The notes under the pieces: model-generated | The model's database searches: none | What the model was told of the DNA's origin: nothing | What the model saw: the letters and a program-made list of their open reading frames with translations, nothing else | NCBI GenBank assembly: GCA_030844895.1 | Contig: CM061223.1 | Coordinates: 14,147,994 to 14,211,993 of the forward strand | DNA from: Ambrosia x helenae | Lineage: Eukaryota > Streptophyta > Magnoliopsida > Asterales > Asteraceae | DNA: 64,000 nt | Direction of reading: 5' to 3' | Shown here: one piece after another, positions 45,029-55,456 of the stretch | Numbering within the stretch: the first letter of the stretch is position 1 | Layout of the letters: every line of letters starts with the position of its first letter | Program-made: the position numbers and the translations under genes

Positions 45029-46178
45029 CTATAAACGGATCCGCGATGGTGTTGCCTCCAAACCAATATGAACCTTAACATCTGGAGAGCTGCGACAGAA
45101 ATAATTCATAACACCAGTAAACGCAGCCATGGATGGAGGCAGCTGGCGTGAAACCAGCGTCAAACTTTGCAGACTTGTGAAAGGGCAATTTTGTCTTTCA
45201 CGCAGTTCTGGGAACTTAGAAAGAAACTTCAAGGTGTCGAAGTTTAAAGTAAGAGACTTTGCGTTATAGAGTTGCCCAAAGGTTTTGATCATCAATTCAA
45301 TAAAACCTTGGTTCGAGAGATCTTTGATAGATTACCTGAAAATTTACTGTGTTTAACGAAAGAAGATCGTTGGCAGTTAACGAAAACCGAGCCAGGCCAT
45401 AATAGGCGAAGGATGAGAGCTTTGGTGCTGAGACCACAAACTCACATAAATATTGAAGACCTATCAAAGATAGACTCTGTAACTGACTTGACTTTATGAT
45501 GAATGTATCGATATTAGCTAACAAACAACCATCAAGGGAAAGAGTTTTTAGATTCGGAAATTGAGAAAACAAATCCATAGACTTACTAGCACCGTCATTT
45601 GGAAGCTGCAGCGTGAACGTAACACATTCAATAGTCAAAGTGGTTAGAGCCGGAAAATCCCACATCAAAGATGGACTTAGTTTAAGCTCAACGCTGATGC
45701 TCAAAAAGAGGTGTTCAAGATATCGAGATCTAAACAATGATAAATCAAATTCACCACGACTTGTTTGCTTCACACCCGAGAATTCAATCTTTAGCTTTTG
45801 AGTCCTATGCGACATTGCATAGATTATGATCTCTCTGAGAAGCGAACGGTTGATGGAGTTTGATCGGAAATTGATGGTGGAAAGTTCTGTAACGTCATCA
45901 CGCATTGATAGAAAGCGGTGCACAAAATTGGAAAATTTGGAGCCCCTTGCCTGATCGCCAGACGGACTGATGTCAAAGTTCAAATGAGGGTGGGATTTCC
46001 ATGTATTTCTCCAGCTTCTTGATAGACGACCGCTTTGAACGACAGATCTAGTATCTATGAATGAAAAAATGTGATGAATCACATCTTTGGGCAATCGACT
46101 GATTCGATCATCATCCTCATCATCATTCAACATTTCCCTAGCCCTTTCTCTAACCCTCAGTGATTTCCTCTGAGCCAT
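45029..46178 (-). pseudogene. F-box/LRR gene, array unit B, frameshifted
   Basis: Nearly identical to 49163-50314. The conserved start MAQRKSLRVRERAREML is at 46178. The F-box (DRISRLPKDVIHHIFSF) and the leucine-rich part are intact up to about codon 290. There an extra A in the run at 45302-45305 (AATAAAACC, against AATAAACC in the intact copy) shifts the frame to a stop at 45297. The C-terminal 89 residues survive as a separate open frame (45295-45029). Upstream, the leader differs: a short insertion (TTTAGAGACAAATGC) follows the start region. Compared with the intact copy it ends one codon earlier (TAG in place of CAG). A truncated F-box protein of 293 residues could still be made. Confidence 0.9.
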
Positions 46179-46914
46179 GTTTAGAGACAAATGCACGAAT
46201 CCCCGATGGAATTCGTTGTGCACAAAAGAAAGGAAAACAATGCAGAATGGGTTGGTGTGTGTGTGCCTTTGTGTTGGATAAAGGAATTGAAAGGAAGTGA
46301 TTTGGAACCCTAATTCTGTATAAGGCTTCGGTTTTTGGTTTTGGGCTGCGTATCGACGGTTAGCAATTTTGTTTACTTATACTTATTGCTCTAGGTTCAT
46401 TGAACTTAGACAAATACAGATACCGTCGGAAATGTGCAGATACGATGGGATATATATAACATTCAGTTGTTACTCAATACTCACACTAAGCAGCTTATAG
46501 ATCATCAAATATACGAGTATTAGTGTACTCATAACTCCATGAACTAGAACTCACATATCCAATGAATGGTAATGAAGTTATGGACAGTATACAGGAACCA
46601 ATGTAATTAGCAATTAAAAGAATATGTTACAGCAAAATATACTTCCGAATAAAAGGAAACAAATTATCTTACATCAATATAGCGGCCACAAAACACAAAG
46701 CTACCACATATGACTAAATTTATTAAACAGAACGATTTAGGCATGTCTCACTAACGCAGTTTGCTAAAATTAATGATTATGAATAGTGTAACACGAAGAA
46801 GATACTTGAAGTGGGATTATTCTTATCTAAAGATGACACAGTGACTTCCAATGCAAAAGAAAGAATGCAGCATTTTTTAAGAGAATTTTGCCAATATGTA
46901 TTAGAAAAATGTGG

Positions 46915-48970
46915 ATAAAATGAAAAGTTATAAACTTGCTGCAGCTTGTAAAAGGCTTTTGGAAATATGACATTCAAAGCCTCATATTAATATCTATCGA
47001 CAGATTGATCAAGCAAATAGACATCAAACTTGCAAAAGTTGTAGCAGAGGGTTGAATATATGATGACTGTATAAAGAAGTGTTTTGTCCATAAAATTTCC
47101 GTTCTCCCTTTTATGCACATTTGATGTTCTGAACTACTTGTTTCTATATAAATGCGCACCTTGACCACATTATAGCCAATTGGATGAGTAAAGTCACATA
47201 AATCAATTAGTAAAAGACATGAAGATTTTGCTTTTGTGTCAGTTAGGTTATACAGAATAGAATAGTGTAGCAAATCATATGAGTGGTTGTATAATATGAT
47301 TCGAATAGGTTTCACCGCAAAATAAACTATCTTACCAAAACAAATTATCAATTATTAAAGAGTATATGTACCTGCATGATTATATCTCTTCTGCAAGAGT
47401 TTACTGCATCGCTAGTCAATGTTGACGAACTGCGAAAGTAATTCCTAAACTTTCAAATTCCATGACTCAAAAAGTTCATCCCTGAATGAAGTGGATGCCT
47501 GTTTCAATTAGCTAATAGCAAATTTGACTATTCAAACACATGAATTCATAAATAGAGATTCTTCCCTCACAATAAAAACACTAGAAAAATAATTTTAAAT
47601 TTCAAATGGTGCATATCTAGAGGGATATTGGTTTAACACTTCATTATATCAAAGCCCGAACATAATTAGATGTATCCCCATGACCCCGCCAAATATCAAC
47701 TCTGGCGTCTTTTTTGATCGTCCAACAAAGCCCCGCCACCCAGGTATGCCCATAGGCAAAGGCCACCCACGCCCCCGATCGCAGACAGCGCTGGTAGCCC
47801 GGCCCACTGTGGTAAAACCTCTGGCTCGCGCATGACTTTTGTCACGAACGAGACTCCAACCTACGACCTCCCCTAGAGAAAGCCATTTGGATACCGCTAG
47901 TGCAATGCCCCTTTGGTATCAACTCTAGCGTCTTGAGCAAATCAATAGACTCGTCTCACGATAGCTGTCAAAACCAGACACGATCACTACCATCCATTGA
48001 CTCATACGTCACTACTCAACGACTTGTCATGACATGGGGATCATGGTCGACTTCTTCCAGAATCTCAACATCACAAGCACCAGCATTGCATTTCTCAATG
48101 TAACTTTCAGAATACAATTCCACATATCTCTCTGGAAGCAGCCTTTCTATCTCTAACGATAGGGGTAAAGTTTGCCTACATCTCACCCTCCCCAGACCCT
48201 ACTTATAGCGTCGCTAGTTGTGGATTTTCCTGGGTACGGTTGTTGTTGTTGCTACCACCTGCCTCCAGTGGCGGACATCCGAAAATTATCCGGAGTTTAT
48301 CCATAATCAGTCCTTGTTCCACCTTCAAATATTTGGATTTCTTACACTCTCATCCTATTAAACATTGATACACCAACCTCTACGAATCACGAAAAACCTT
48401 TTAACTTCAGTTTATAAAGATTGATGACATGGACAAATACTAAATTTCCTCATACTGATTAGCTATGTAGACTTGAGATGGGTGCCTTTGTGGTACATCA
48501 ATAATCAATATGATAGAAGCAATCTGAAATCATGGTATTATTTAAAGGAGAACAAAAATCCAAATCAAAGGTGGCAACAATGTGTATAGTTTGTTTGGAA
48601 TCATCATACAAGCAAGGCAGCGCCGGCACTGAAGCAAGACGCGTTGGCGATGTAATGTGAATGTCTAAGTATGTTTCCGAGTTTCGACAGCTGGTTTGAT
48701 CATATAATCAAAAGTCATATATGCCACACACAATTAATCAAACAATTTGCAAGAATAATAAATATGAAACAAATAACCTAAGGATGAACATGAAAATATG
48801 AATTTCAGAGTTACATAACAATGGCTCTATCATAACATAATTGTGTGTTTTCATTGTAAGGTAACAACTAACAATCTCTTTTATAAAACATAAAAGGCTA
48901 AAAAAAAACAAGATAAAGAGATATGGATCAAGCAAACAGCCCAAACAAGATTGTTAGTTTAATGCTACTC
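46915..48970. repeat. tandem unit spacer, copy 2
   Basis: Collinear with 42780-44690. Small differences include a 24-base insertion around TATATAAATGCGCACCTTGA (47143) and the SINE at 48128-48256. No gene. Confidence 0.8.
48128..48256 (+). mobile_element. Au-like SINE 3' part, present in one tandem copy only
   Basis: GGAAGCAGCCTTTCTATC, TTTGCCTACATCTCACCCTC, CCAGACCC and a terminal GTTGTTGTTG run are the 3' body and tail of a common plant SINE (Au-like by recollection). The homologous site in copy 1 (around 44000) lacks it: ACATATCG runs directly into CTACCACCTG. Another member is at 54303-54420 with a TGATGATGA tail. Confidence 0.65.
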
Positions 48971-48979
48971 CACTTCTCT

Positions 48980-49135
48980 TGTGAAAGCATCCGTCAATTG
49001 CCTCTGAATACCTTTTTCTCTGCAACACTTATTGAAAGCATCTGCTGTAAACTCACCACCGCAATCTGTTTGAAAACCTGTAATTACCTTTCGGGTTTCC
49101 TTTAGACTGACCGTAGCAGTAACCGGACAATGATT
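48980..49135 (-). pseudogene. Ty1/copia integrase fragment, array unit C
   Basis: Shortest version: only the block around CGGTGGTGAGTTTACAGCAG (minus strand) to GGCAATTGACGGATGCTTTC remains, ending at 48980 against spacer sequence. Confidence 0.7.
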
Positions 49136-49162
49136 TCTTCATGCTGCAGCCAAATGATCAAA

Positions 49163-50314
49163 TCACTGTAAACGGATCCGCGATGGTGTTGCCTCCAAAC
49201 CAATATGAACCTTAACATCTGGAGAGCTGCGACTGAAATAATTCATAACACCAGTAAACGCAGCCATGGATGGAGGCAGCTGGCGTGAAACCAGCGTCAA
49301 ACTTTGCAGACTTGTGAAAGGGCAATTTTGTCTTTCACGCAGTTCTGGGAACTTAGCAAGAAACTTCAAGGTGTCGAAGTTTAAAGTAAGAGACTTTGCG
49401 TTATAGAGTTGCCCAAAGGTTTTGATCATCGATTCAATAAACCTTGGTTCGAGAGATCTTTGATAGATTACCTGAAAATTTACTGTGTTTAATGAAAGAA
49501 GATCGTTGGCAGTTAACGAAAACCGAGCCAGGCCATAATAGGCGAAGGATGAGAGCTTTGGTGCTGAGACCACAAACTCACATAAATATTGAAGACCTAT
49601 CAAAGATAGACTCTGTAACTGACTTGACTTTATGATGAATGTATCGATATTAGCTAACAAACAACCATCAAGGGAAAGAGTTTTTAGATTCGGAAATTGA
49701 GAAAACAAATCCATAGACTTACTAGCACCGTCATTTGGAAGCTGCAATGTGAACGTAACACATTCAATGGTCAAAGTGGTTAGAGCCGGAAAATCCCACA
49801 TCAAAGATGGACTTAGTTTAAGCTCAACGCTGATGCTCAAAAAGAGGTGTTCAAGATATCGAGATCTAAACAATGATAAATCAAATTCACCACGACTTGT
49901 TTGCTTCACACCGGAGAATTCAATCTTTAGATTTCGAGTCCCATGCGATGTTGCATAGATTATGATCTCTCTGAGAAGCGAACGGCTGATGGAGTTTGAT
50001 CGGAAATTGATGGTGGAAAGTTCTGTAACGTCATCACGCATTGATAGAAAGCGGTGCACAAAATTGGAAAATTTGGAGCCCCTTGCCTGATCGCCAGACG
50101 GACTGATGTCAAAGTTCAAATGAGGGTGGGATTTCCATGTATTTCTCCAGCTTCTTGATAGACAACCGCTTTGAACGACAGATCTAGTATCTATGAATGA
50201 AAAAATGTGATGAATCACATCTTTGGGCAATCGACTGATTCGATCATCATCCTCATCATCATTCAACATTTCCCTAGCCCTTTCTCTAACCCTCAATGAT
50301 TTCCTCTGAGCCAT
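49163..50314 (-). CDS. F-box/LRR protein (F-box/FBD-LRR-like), intact copy
   Basis: 383 codons, single exon. The start at 50314 (MAQRKSLRVRER) is preferred over an upstream in-frame ATG at 50347, because it is the start conserved in unit B and the upstream extension is not. Residues about 22-65 form the F-box (DRISRLPKDVIHHIFSFIDT, then SRSWRNTWKSHPHLNFD), which binds SKP1 in SCF ubiquitin ligases. Residues about 75-370 carry irregular leucine-rich repeats typical of plant F-box/RNI proteins (FPALTTLTIECV, FPNLKTLSLDGC, LQSLSLIGLQYL), the likely substrate-binding face. No clear C-terminal FBD domain is visible; the protein ends ATPSRIRLQ and the copia fragment follows within about 30 bases. 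Length is near the family norm of 400-450. Nothing in the sequence identifies its target. Likely expressed or recently so, since the frame is intact while the sister copy is not. Confidence 0.85.
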   Translation of the reverse strand: MAQRKSLRVRERAREMLNDDEDDDRISRLPKDVIHHIFSFIDTRSVVQSGCLSRSWRNTWKSHPHLNFDISPSGDQARGSKFSNFVHRFLSMRDDVTELSTINFRSNSISRSLLREIIIYATSHGTRNLKIEFSGVKQTSRGEFDLSLFRSRYLEHLFLSISVELKLSPSLMWDFPALTTLTIECVTFTLQLPNDGASKSMDLFSQFPNLKTLSLDGCLLANIDTFIIKSSQLQSLSLIGLQYLCEFVVSAPKLSSFAYYGLARFSLTANDLLSLNTVNFQVIYQRSLEPRFIESMIKTFGQLYNAKSLTLNFDTLKFLAKFPELRERQNCPFTSLQSLTLVSRQLPPSMAAFTGVMNYFSRSSPDVKVHIGLEATPSRIRLQ

Positions 50315-50640
50315 GGAATTCATTGTGCACAAAAGAAAGGAAAACAATGCAGAATGGGTTGGAGTGTGTGTGCCTTTGTGTTGGATAAAGGAATTGAAAG
50401 GAAGCGATTTGAAACCCTAATTCTGTATAAGCCTTCGGTTTTTGGTTTTGGGGCTGCGTATCGACGGTTAGCAATTTTGTTTACTTATACTTATTGCTCT
50501 AGGTTCATTGAACTTAGACAAATACGCATACCGTCGGAAATGTGCAGATACGATGGGATATATCTAATATCTAATATTCAGTTGTTACTTAATACTCGCA
50601 CTAAGCAGCTTATAGATCATCAAATATACGAGGACAGTTA
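50315..50640 (-). promoter_or_regulatory. 5' flank of the F-box gene, conserved with unit B
   Basis: Collinear with 46179-46500 in unit B, including GGAACCCTAATTCTGTATAA-like sequence and ATACCGTCGGAAATGTGCAG. No TATA box could be chosen with confidence; this block presumably holds the promoter. Confidence 0.4.
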
Positions 50641-51916
50641 GCCATTACTCAACTTAATCTGCTAGTATTATTGTACTCGTAACTCCTTGAACTAAAACTC
50701 ACATCTCCTATGAATTATTAAGTAATGGACAGTAGATCAAACCTCAAAGAGAATTTAGCAATTAAAAGGAATAAAGCTATGTTACAGCAAAAATATCAGT
50801 GTAAATAACAAAAAAAATATAACTATACTTCTGAATAAAAGGAAACAAAGTACCTTACATGAATGCAGTGAGTACAAAACACAAAGCTACCACAAATGAC
50901 TGAATTTATTAAACAGAACTATTTAGGCATGTTCTTATTAAGGCAATTTGCTAAACCTAATGATTATCAATACTGTAAAATGAAGAAGATACTTGAAGTG
51001 GGATTATTCTTATCTAAAGGTCACAACTTCCATAGAATGTACACAGTTACTTCCAACGAAAATGTGTTAGCCTCATAATCAATATACCATCTACAGTATA
51101 TGTATAAGAAAAATGTGGATAAAATGAACACCTTTAAACTTGCTGCAACTTGTAAAAGGCTTTCGGAAAAATTACATTCAAAGACTGATATTAATCATAT
51201 TAATATCTATCGACAGTTTGATCAAGCAAATAGAAATCAAACTTGTAAAATTTATAGCACAGGGTTGAATAAGTGATGAATGTATAAAAAGTTTTCTCCT
51301 GAAAATTTCACTCTATGTGCAAAGTCAACATTTTAACTAAAAATAAAAGTATGTTAAGCAAACAAGTTTATTTTCTTGCATAGTAAAAATAAAGTGCTTA
51401 AAATATGGAACACGAAGTTTTAAAAAGCTTACAAAAACATCAGGGAATGACTGCCATGTTCATTCAACTCCAAAACCTGCGCTTAGATGAACTGATACAA
51501 TTGTTCAAGTAGTATATCAAAGCCAATACTCTCAGTGAAATCACATGTATTAGAAGTCATAAAAAACCACCAATTGTGCAAGAATCCACTCATCTATTTA
51601 CTCTACTAGAAGTTTAATAGTCTGATGCTAGGGATAGAACAAACTGAGTCTTGGTCATCAATTACATTGCAATTCTGCTCTTTATAACAAAACTGCAGTT
51701 TCTTTTAATGTTCTTGAATTATTGAATCATGGACGGATGTTAGTTGGGGCCAGGTGGGGCCCCGGCCTCACTGTATTGAATAATGGCAAATGTTATCTAT
51801 TATCTGGTCTTTAAACTGTGTTTTGTCCATGAAACTTTCATTCTCCCTTTATGCAAATTTGATGTTCTGAACTACCTCTATGTCTACCTGTTTCTATATA
51901 AATGTGCACTTTGAAC

Positions 51917-52305
51917 CCATGTGGTCAAAAGCCCTTCATCGCGCCTAGGCGAGGTGACACGCAGAGACAACGCTTTGTTGCCATCCTCCACGCACTCCAG
52001 CAACCTTCACCCAAGATTCCGCCCAGATTTCAGTCGAATTCCAGCGAGATTTTGGCCAAATCCTGAAAAATTCGAAAACAATTTGGCATACTTCAAGCAA
52101 ACTGCCCTGAAACATCAAAAAATGGCCTGGAACCAGCCTAAACTAGCCCTAAGTAAGCCTAAAACATGTCTAAACCCCCCAAAAAAATGTACGTTTATGC
52201 TATGCACCTGGCTTATCTCAGTCCCTCACTCTTCAAGCGCAAGGCTCCAAGGTGCATAACCCAAGACTCGCCCTTTGAGCCATGAGTGCACCTTTGACAA
52301 CTATG
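51917..52305. mobile_element. hAT-like MITE in the third spacer
   Basis: CTTTGAAC before and CTTTGACC after (51909-51916, 52306-52313), an 8-bp duplication with one mismatch. The ends CATGTGGTCAAAAG and CTTTGACAACTATG are imperfect inverted repeats. The empty site is visible in spacer copy 2 at about 47158, where CACCTTGACCACATTATAG is continuous. The internal open frame is rich in simple residues and not a gene. Confidence 0.65.
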
Positions 52306-52831
52306 CTTTGACCACATCATAGCCAATTGGATGGGTAAAGTCAAATATCAATTAATAGAAAGAAAAAAAAAGATGATTTTGCTTTTGTGTCAGTTAGGGT
52401 ATACAGAAATTCCTAATCCAAAGAGGTAAGAATAACAAGTTCTTTATCACCCATAATACAATCATGTAACAAATTATACTTGAAATTATATCCATATATG
52501 TTTCAAATAGGTTTCACTGCAAAATAAACAACAATCTTGCCAAAACAACTCATTAAAAACAATCTGTTATTAAGGAGTATACTCACCTTCATGATCATAT
52601 ATCTTCTGGTACAGCCAAAGAGGTAAGAATAATAAGTTCTTTATCACCCAGTAATAATCTGTTATTAACGAGGCTATGTGCCTATCTAGACTTGAGATGG
52701 ACGCCTTTATGATGAGGACAGAAACAATCTGAAATCATAGGTGGCCACGATGCGTATAGTTTGTTTGGAATCATCATACAAGCAAGGCAGAGCCGGCACT
52801 GGAGCGACACGCGTTGGCGATGTAATGTGAA

Positions 52832-53730
52832 TGAAGAGATATGCACCAGCGCGTGCGCATGGTCACACATCTACGGACACATCATCAGGGTCGCCAAGCA
52901 AAGCTTCTAGAAGCCTACGCACGTTTCCTAGTACATGCCAGCTATGACCCGACAAGGAAAAGGACGTGCAGCCAATCAAAGGCCGCCATTCCCTGCTCCA
53001 TGATCTCCTGGCAGGTATGAGGTACAGAAAGGACGATTGAAAAGAACATGTGGGCAATCACAGGACAGCGGCCAGGCTCCAACGGTTGTCAACCATGTTG
53101 GACCCGCGCGAAACAGTTGTCATTCTCCAACGAGCCAATCACAAGACACCTTCCCAACCTATAAATATCCATCTCCCTCAAGCTTGGTTTTAAATAGCGT
53201 GAAGCGCACAAAAGCGACGAGGTCTAAAACCGAGGCGCAAAGCGCAAAAGCGGTGGGCTTTTCGTACGCGAGGCGCAAGACGATTATATAATTTTTTTTG
53301 TATATGCTATAGGTTTTTAACATTATTTACTCAAAATATAGATATAAATTAGGTATATATATTATTTAACTTGAATGTACAACCTTTTTAGCTACATGTA
53401 TAACAATTTTAAGCACAAAAATAGCATGTGTACAAAAAGCGCGCTTTTAGTGCGCTTTTTTCACACTGCTCGCCTAGGGTTACATAAGGCGCACGGGGTT
53501 GCGCCTAGGTGCGCTTTGCGCTTAAGCGCGCCTCAAGCGCGCTTTTTAAAACCAAGCCCCCAAGGGAGAGAGACATTCTGTTTTTCATTCACAGACACTT
53601 AGAGAATTCTTGTAATAGCTTAGAAGGAAAGATTATAGTTGAAAACATTTGTATTCACTTATAACGAGTCTTGTGTAATCATCTGATCATATATCAATAC
53701 AATATCTCTTTATATTGCTCGTCCGTATCA
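52832..53730 (+). mobile_element. solo LTR with 5-bp target duplication
   Basis: Starts TGAAGAGATATGCACC and ends GCTCGTCCGTATCA, flanked by GTGAA on both sides (52827-52831, 53731-53735). The other spacer copies have the uninterrupted site GTAATGTGAATGTCTAAG (44389, 48653). CCTATAAATATCC at 53158 serves as a TATA box, and the 3' part has the T-rich, TTGTAATAGC-containing layout of an LTR R/U5. No internal region or second LTR, so a solo LTR. About 517 bases when the nested MITE and one copy of its duplication are subtracted. Confidence 0.8.
53183..53556. mobile_element. hAT-type MITE nested in the solo LTR
   Basis: Ends CTTGGTTTTAAATAGCG and CGCTTTTTAAAACCAAG. CCCTCAAG (53175-53182) and CCCCCAAG (53557-53564) form an 8-bp duplication with one mismatch. 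Subterminal regions are full of GCGCTT/AAGCGC and GCGCCT/AGGCGC motifs. Relative at about 55114-55456. Confidence 0.8.
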
Positions 53731-54302
53731 GTGAATGTCTAAGTAAAGTATGGTTTGGATGGCAAGAGTTGATGAAAGGCACAGCATGAATTTGGCGGAT
53801 AGCGATTGTTTCCGAGTTTCGACAGCTGCTTTGATCATGTAATCAAAAGTTCAGAACTCACATATGCCACTGACAATTAATCAAACAATTTGCAAGAATA
53901 ATAATAAATATGAGAAAAGCAACCTAAGGATGAATATGAAAATATGAATTTCAGACTTACATAACAATGGCTCTATCATAACATATGTGAAACTGAGAGA
54001 AAATTGTAAGGTAACAACTAACAACTTCTTTTATAAAACATACAAAAGAGATATGGATATATAATGTATATATGTGTGGCCCTCGGGGGCAAAAGTAAAC
54101 TTGCACTAATTTTAACGTTATTTTACTAATTTCGTGAAAATAATGTTAAAAATGATGGATGGTTAATCATACATCAGGTTGTGACGTTGATAGCCAAAAG
54201 ACAAGGGGGTACATGCACCAATCAGGTTTGTCCCGGTTGCTAAGTGTTATGTGCCTTATGTCCAAGGCTTGATACAAAACCACTATCGAGCCGGGGGGTC
54301 TC

Positions 54303-54420
54303 ATTGGAAGCAGCCTCTCTATTCCCACGGGGTAGAGGTAAGGCTGTCTACATCTTACCCTCCTCAGACCCTTCCTTAGCTTTTGCTATTGGTGGGATTA
54401 ACTGAGTATGATGATGATGA
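54303..54420 (+). mobile_element. Au-like SINE 3' part
   Basis: GGAAGCAGCCTCTCTATTCC, GTCTACATCTTACCCTCCTC and a TGATGATGATGA tail; homologous to 48128-48256. The upstream part (54230-54300) may be the SINE head, as GCCGGGGGGTCTC resembles its promoter-distal body. Confidence 0.55.
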
Positions 54421-54896
54421 CAAAAGAGATATGGATAAACCAAACAAGATTGTGATGCAGATGAGATCATGCATGTATGATTAATTTACATATCATCAAA
54501 TCCTTCAATTAAACCTAAAATACCTCAACTGGGACTCTTTAATCCTTATGATTATTATTATTATTGTTTAGAAGGCAAATGAAAGCAATAGAAGCCACAA
54601 TATAGGAAGAATTGTAGATTACATAAAACTGTTGAACAAGAATCGAAGGTGTTTGGTTTTGGAGGTGCACGATCTCCGGCATCCCGAGACCCACACTAAT
54701 GTTTTTCTTTTTTTATATGTTTTTTTTTCGGAGTTAAAGACTCGTTGGTTTTTTTTTTTTTTTTTTTTTCATTCTGGATAGCAATCGACACTAGGGATTA
54801 ACTAATTTCGGATCCGATACCAGTAGTGCGTTCATATAGTATCGAAACAACTCGAACAAATGTTGTATGGTATTTGGTTTTGAATCAGCTTGAGTA

Positions 54897-54934
54897 CTAG
54901 TTTTTATCCCGAGAGCGTCCCGGGTTAAAATATC

Positions 54935-55024
<90 letters not shown>

Positions 55025-55110
55025 ACAAATCTCTGTTATAAGTTATCATATTATTATTTTAAAAAATTCATGGGTATCACCTAATCCCAGGTACGATCCA
55101 AACCCACAAT
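54897..55110 (-). mobile_element. Helitron 3' terminal fragment with (AAT)n
   Basis: On the minus strand: TGGGATTAGGTGATACCC, then TATGATAACTTATAACAGAG, a long AAT microsatellite (54935-55022), the hairpin CCCGGGACGCTCTCGGG and AACTAG|T at 54897. Reverse-orientation relative of 8571-8818. Confidence 0.65.
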
Positions 55111-55113
55111 TGT

Positions 55114-55456
55114 GTCTGAGGCGCGCCTAGGCGCAAGGTGCATCAAGGCGCAGGTCAAAAAATCAGTCGCTTTTCACTTGAGGCTCGCGCCTCACGTACA
55201 CGGGGTGTTTTTATGCATAAAAATATTGTACCTTGGTGTTTTTGGCTTGTACATATAGGTAAAATCACATAAAAACCTTATTTATAGCTATATTTTGGGC
55301 AAATGAAGCTAAAAACTCATGGAATATATATGAGATATATATAAAAATTATATAATTAGTGTGCGATTCGGGTACGAAAATCCCACGTTTTTTGCGCTTT
55401 GCGCGATGCGCTTAGACCTCGTCGCTTTTGTGCGCTTAGCGCTTTTTAAAACCAAG
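55114..55456. mobile_element. second copy of the GCGC-rich hAT MITE
   Basis: The right end GCGCTTTTTAAAACCAAG is identical to that of 53183-53556. The left part has GAGGCGCGCCTAGGCGC, but the outermost left bases are missing or altered. No duplication found. Confidence 0.6.

Larger units (their letters stand above)
51115..54440. repeat. tandem unit spacer, degenerate copy 3
   Basis: Blocks of the spacer recur in order: 51115-51300, 51835-51916 with 52306-52560, 52690-52831, 53731-54060, and ATATGGATAAACCAAACAAG at 54430. It is interrupted by the elements listed at 51917 and 52832. No F-box sequence follows, so the array ends here. Confidence 0.7.

Noticed and set aside
53037..53291. 84-residue frame across the LTR/MITE boundary
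   Set aside because: Crosses the MITE insertion at 53183, so it cannot be an ancestral gene.
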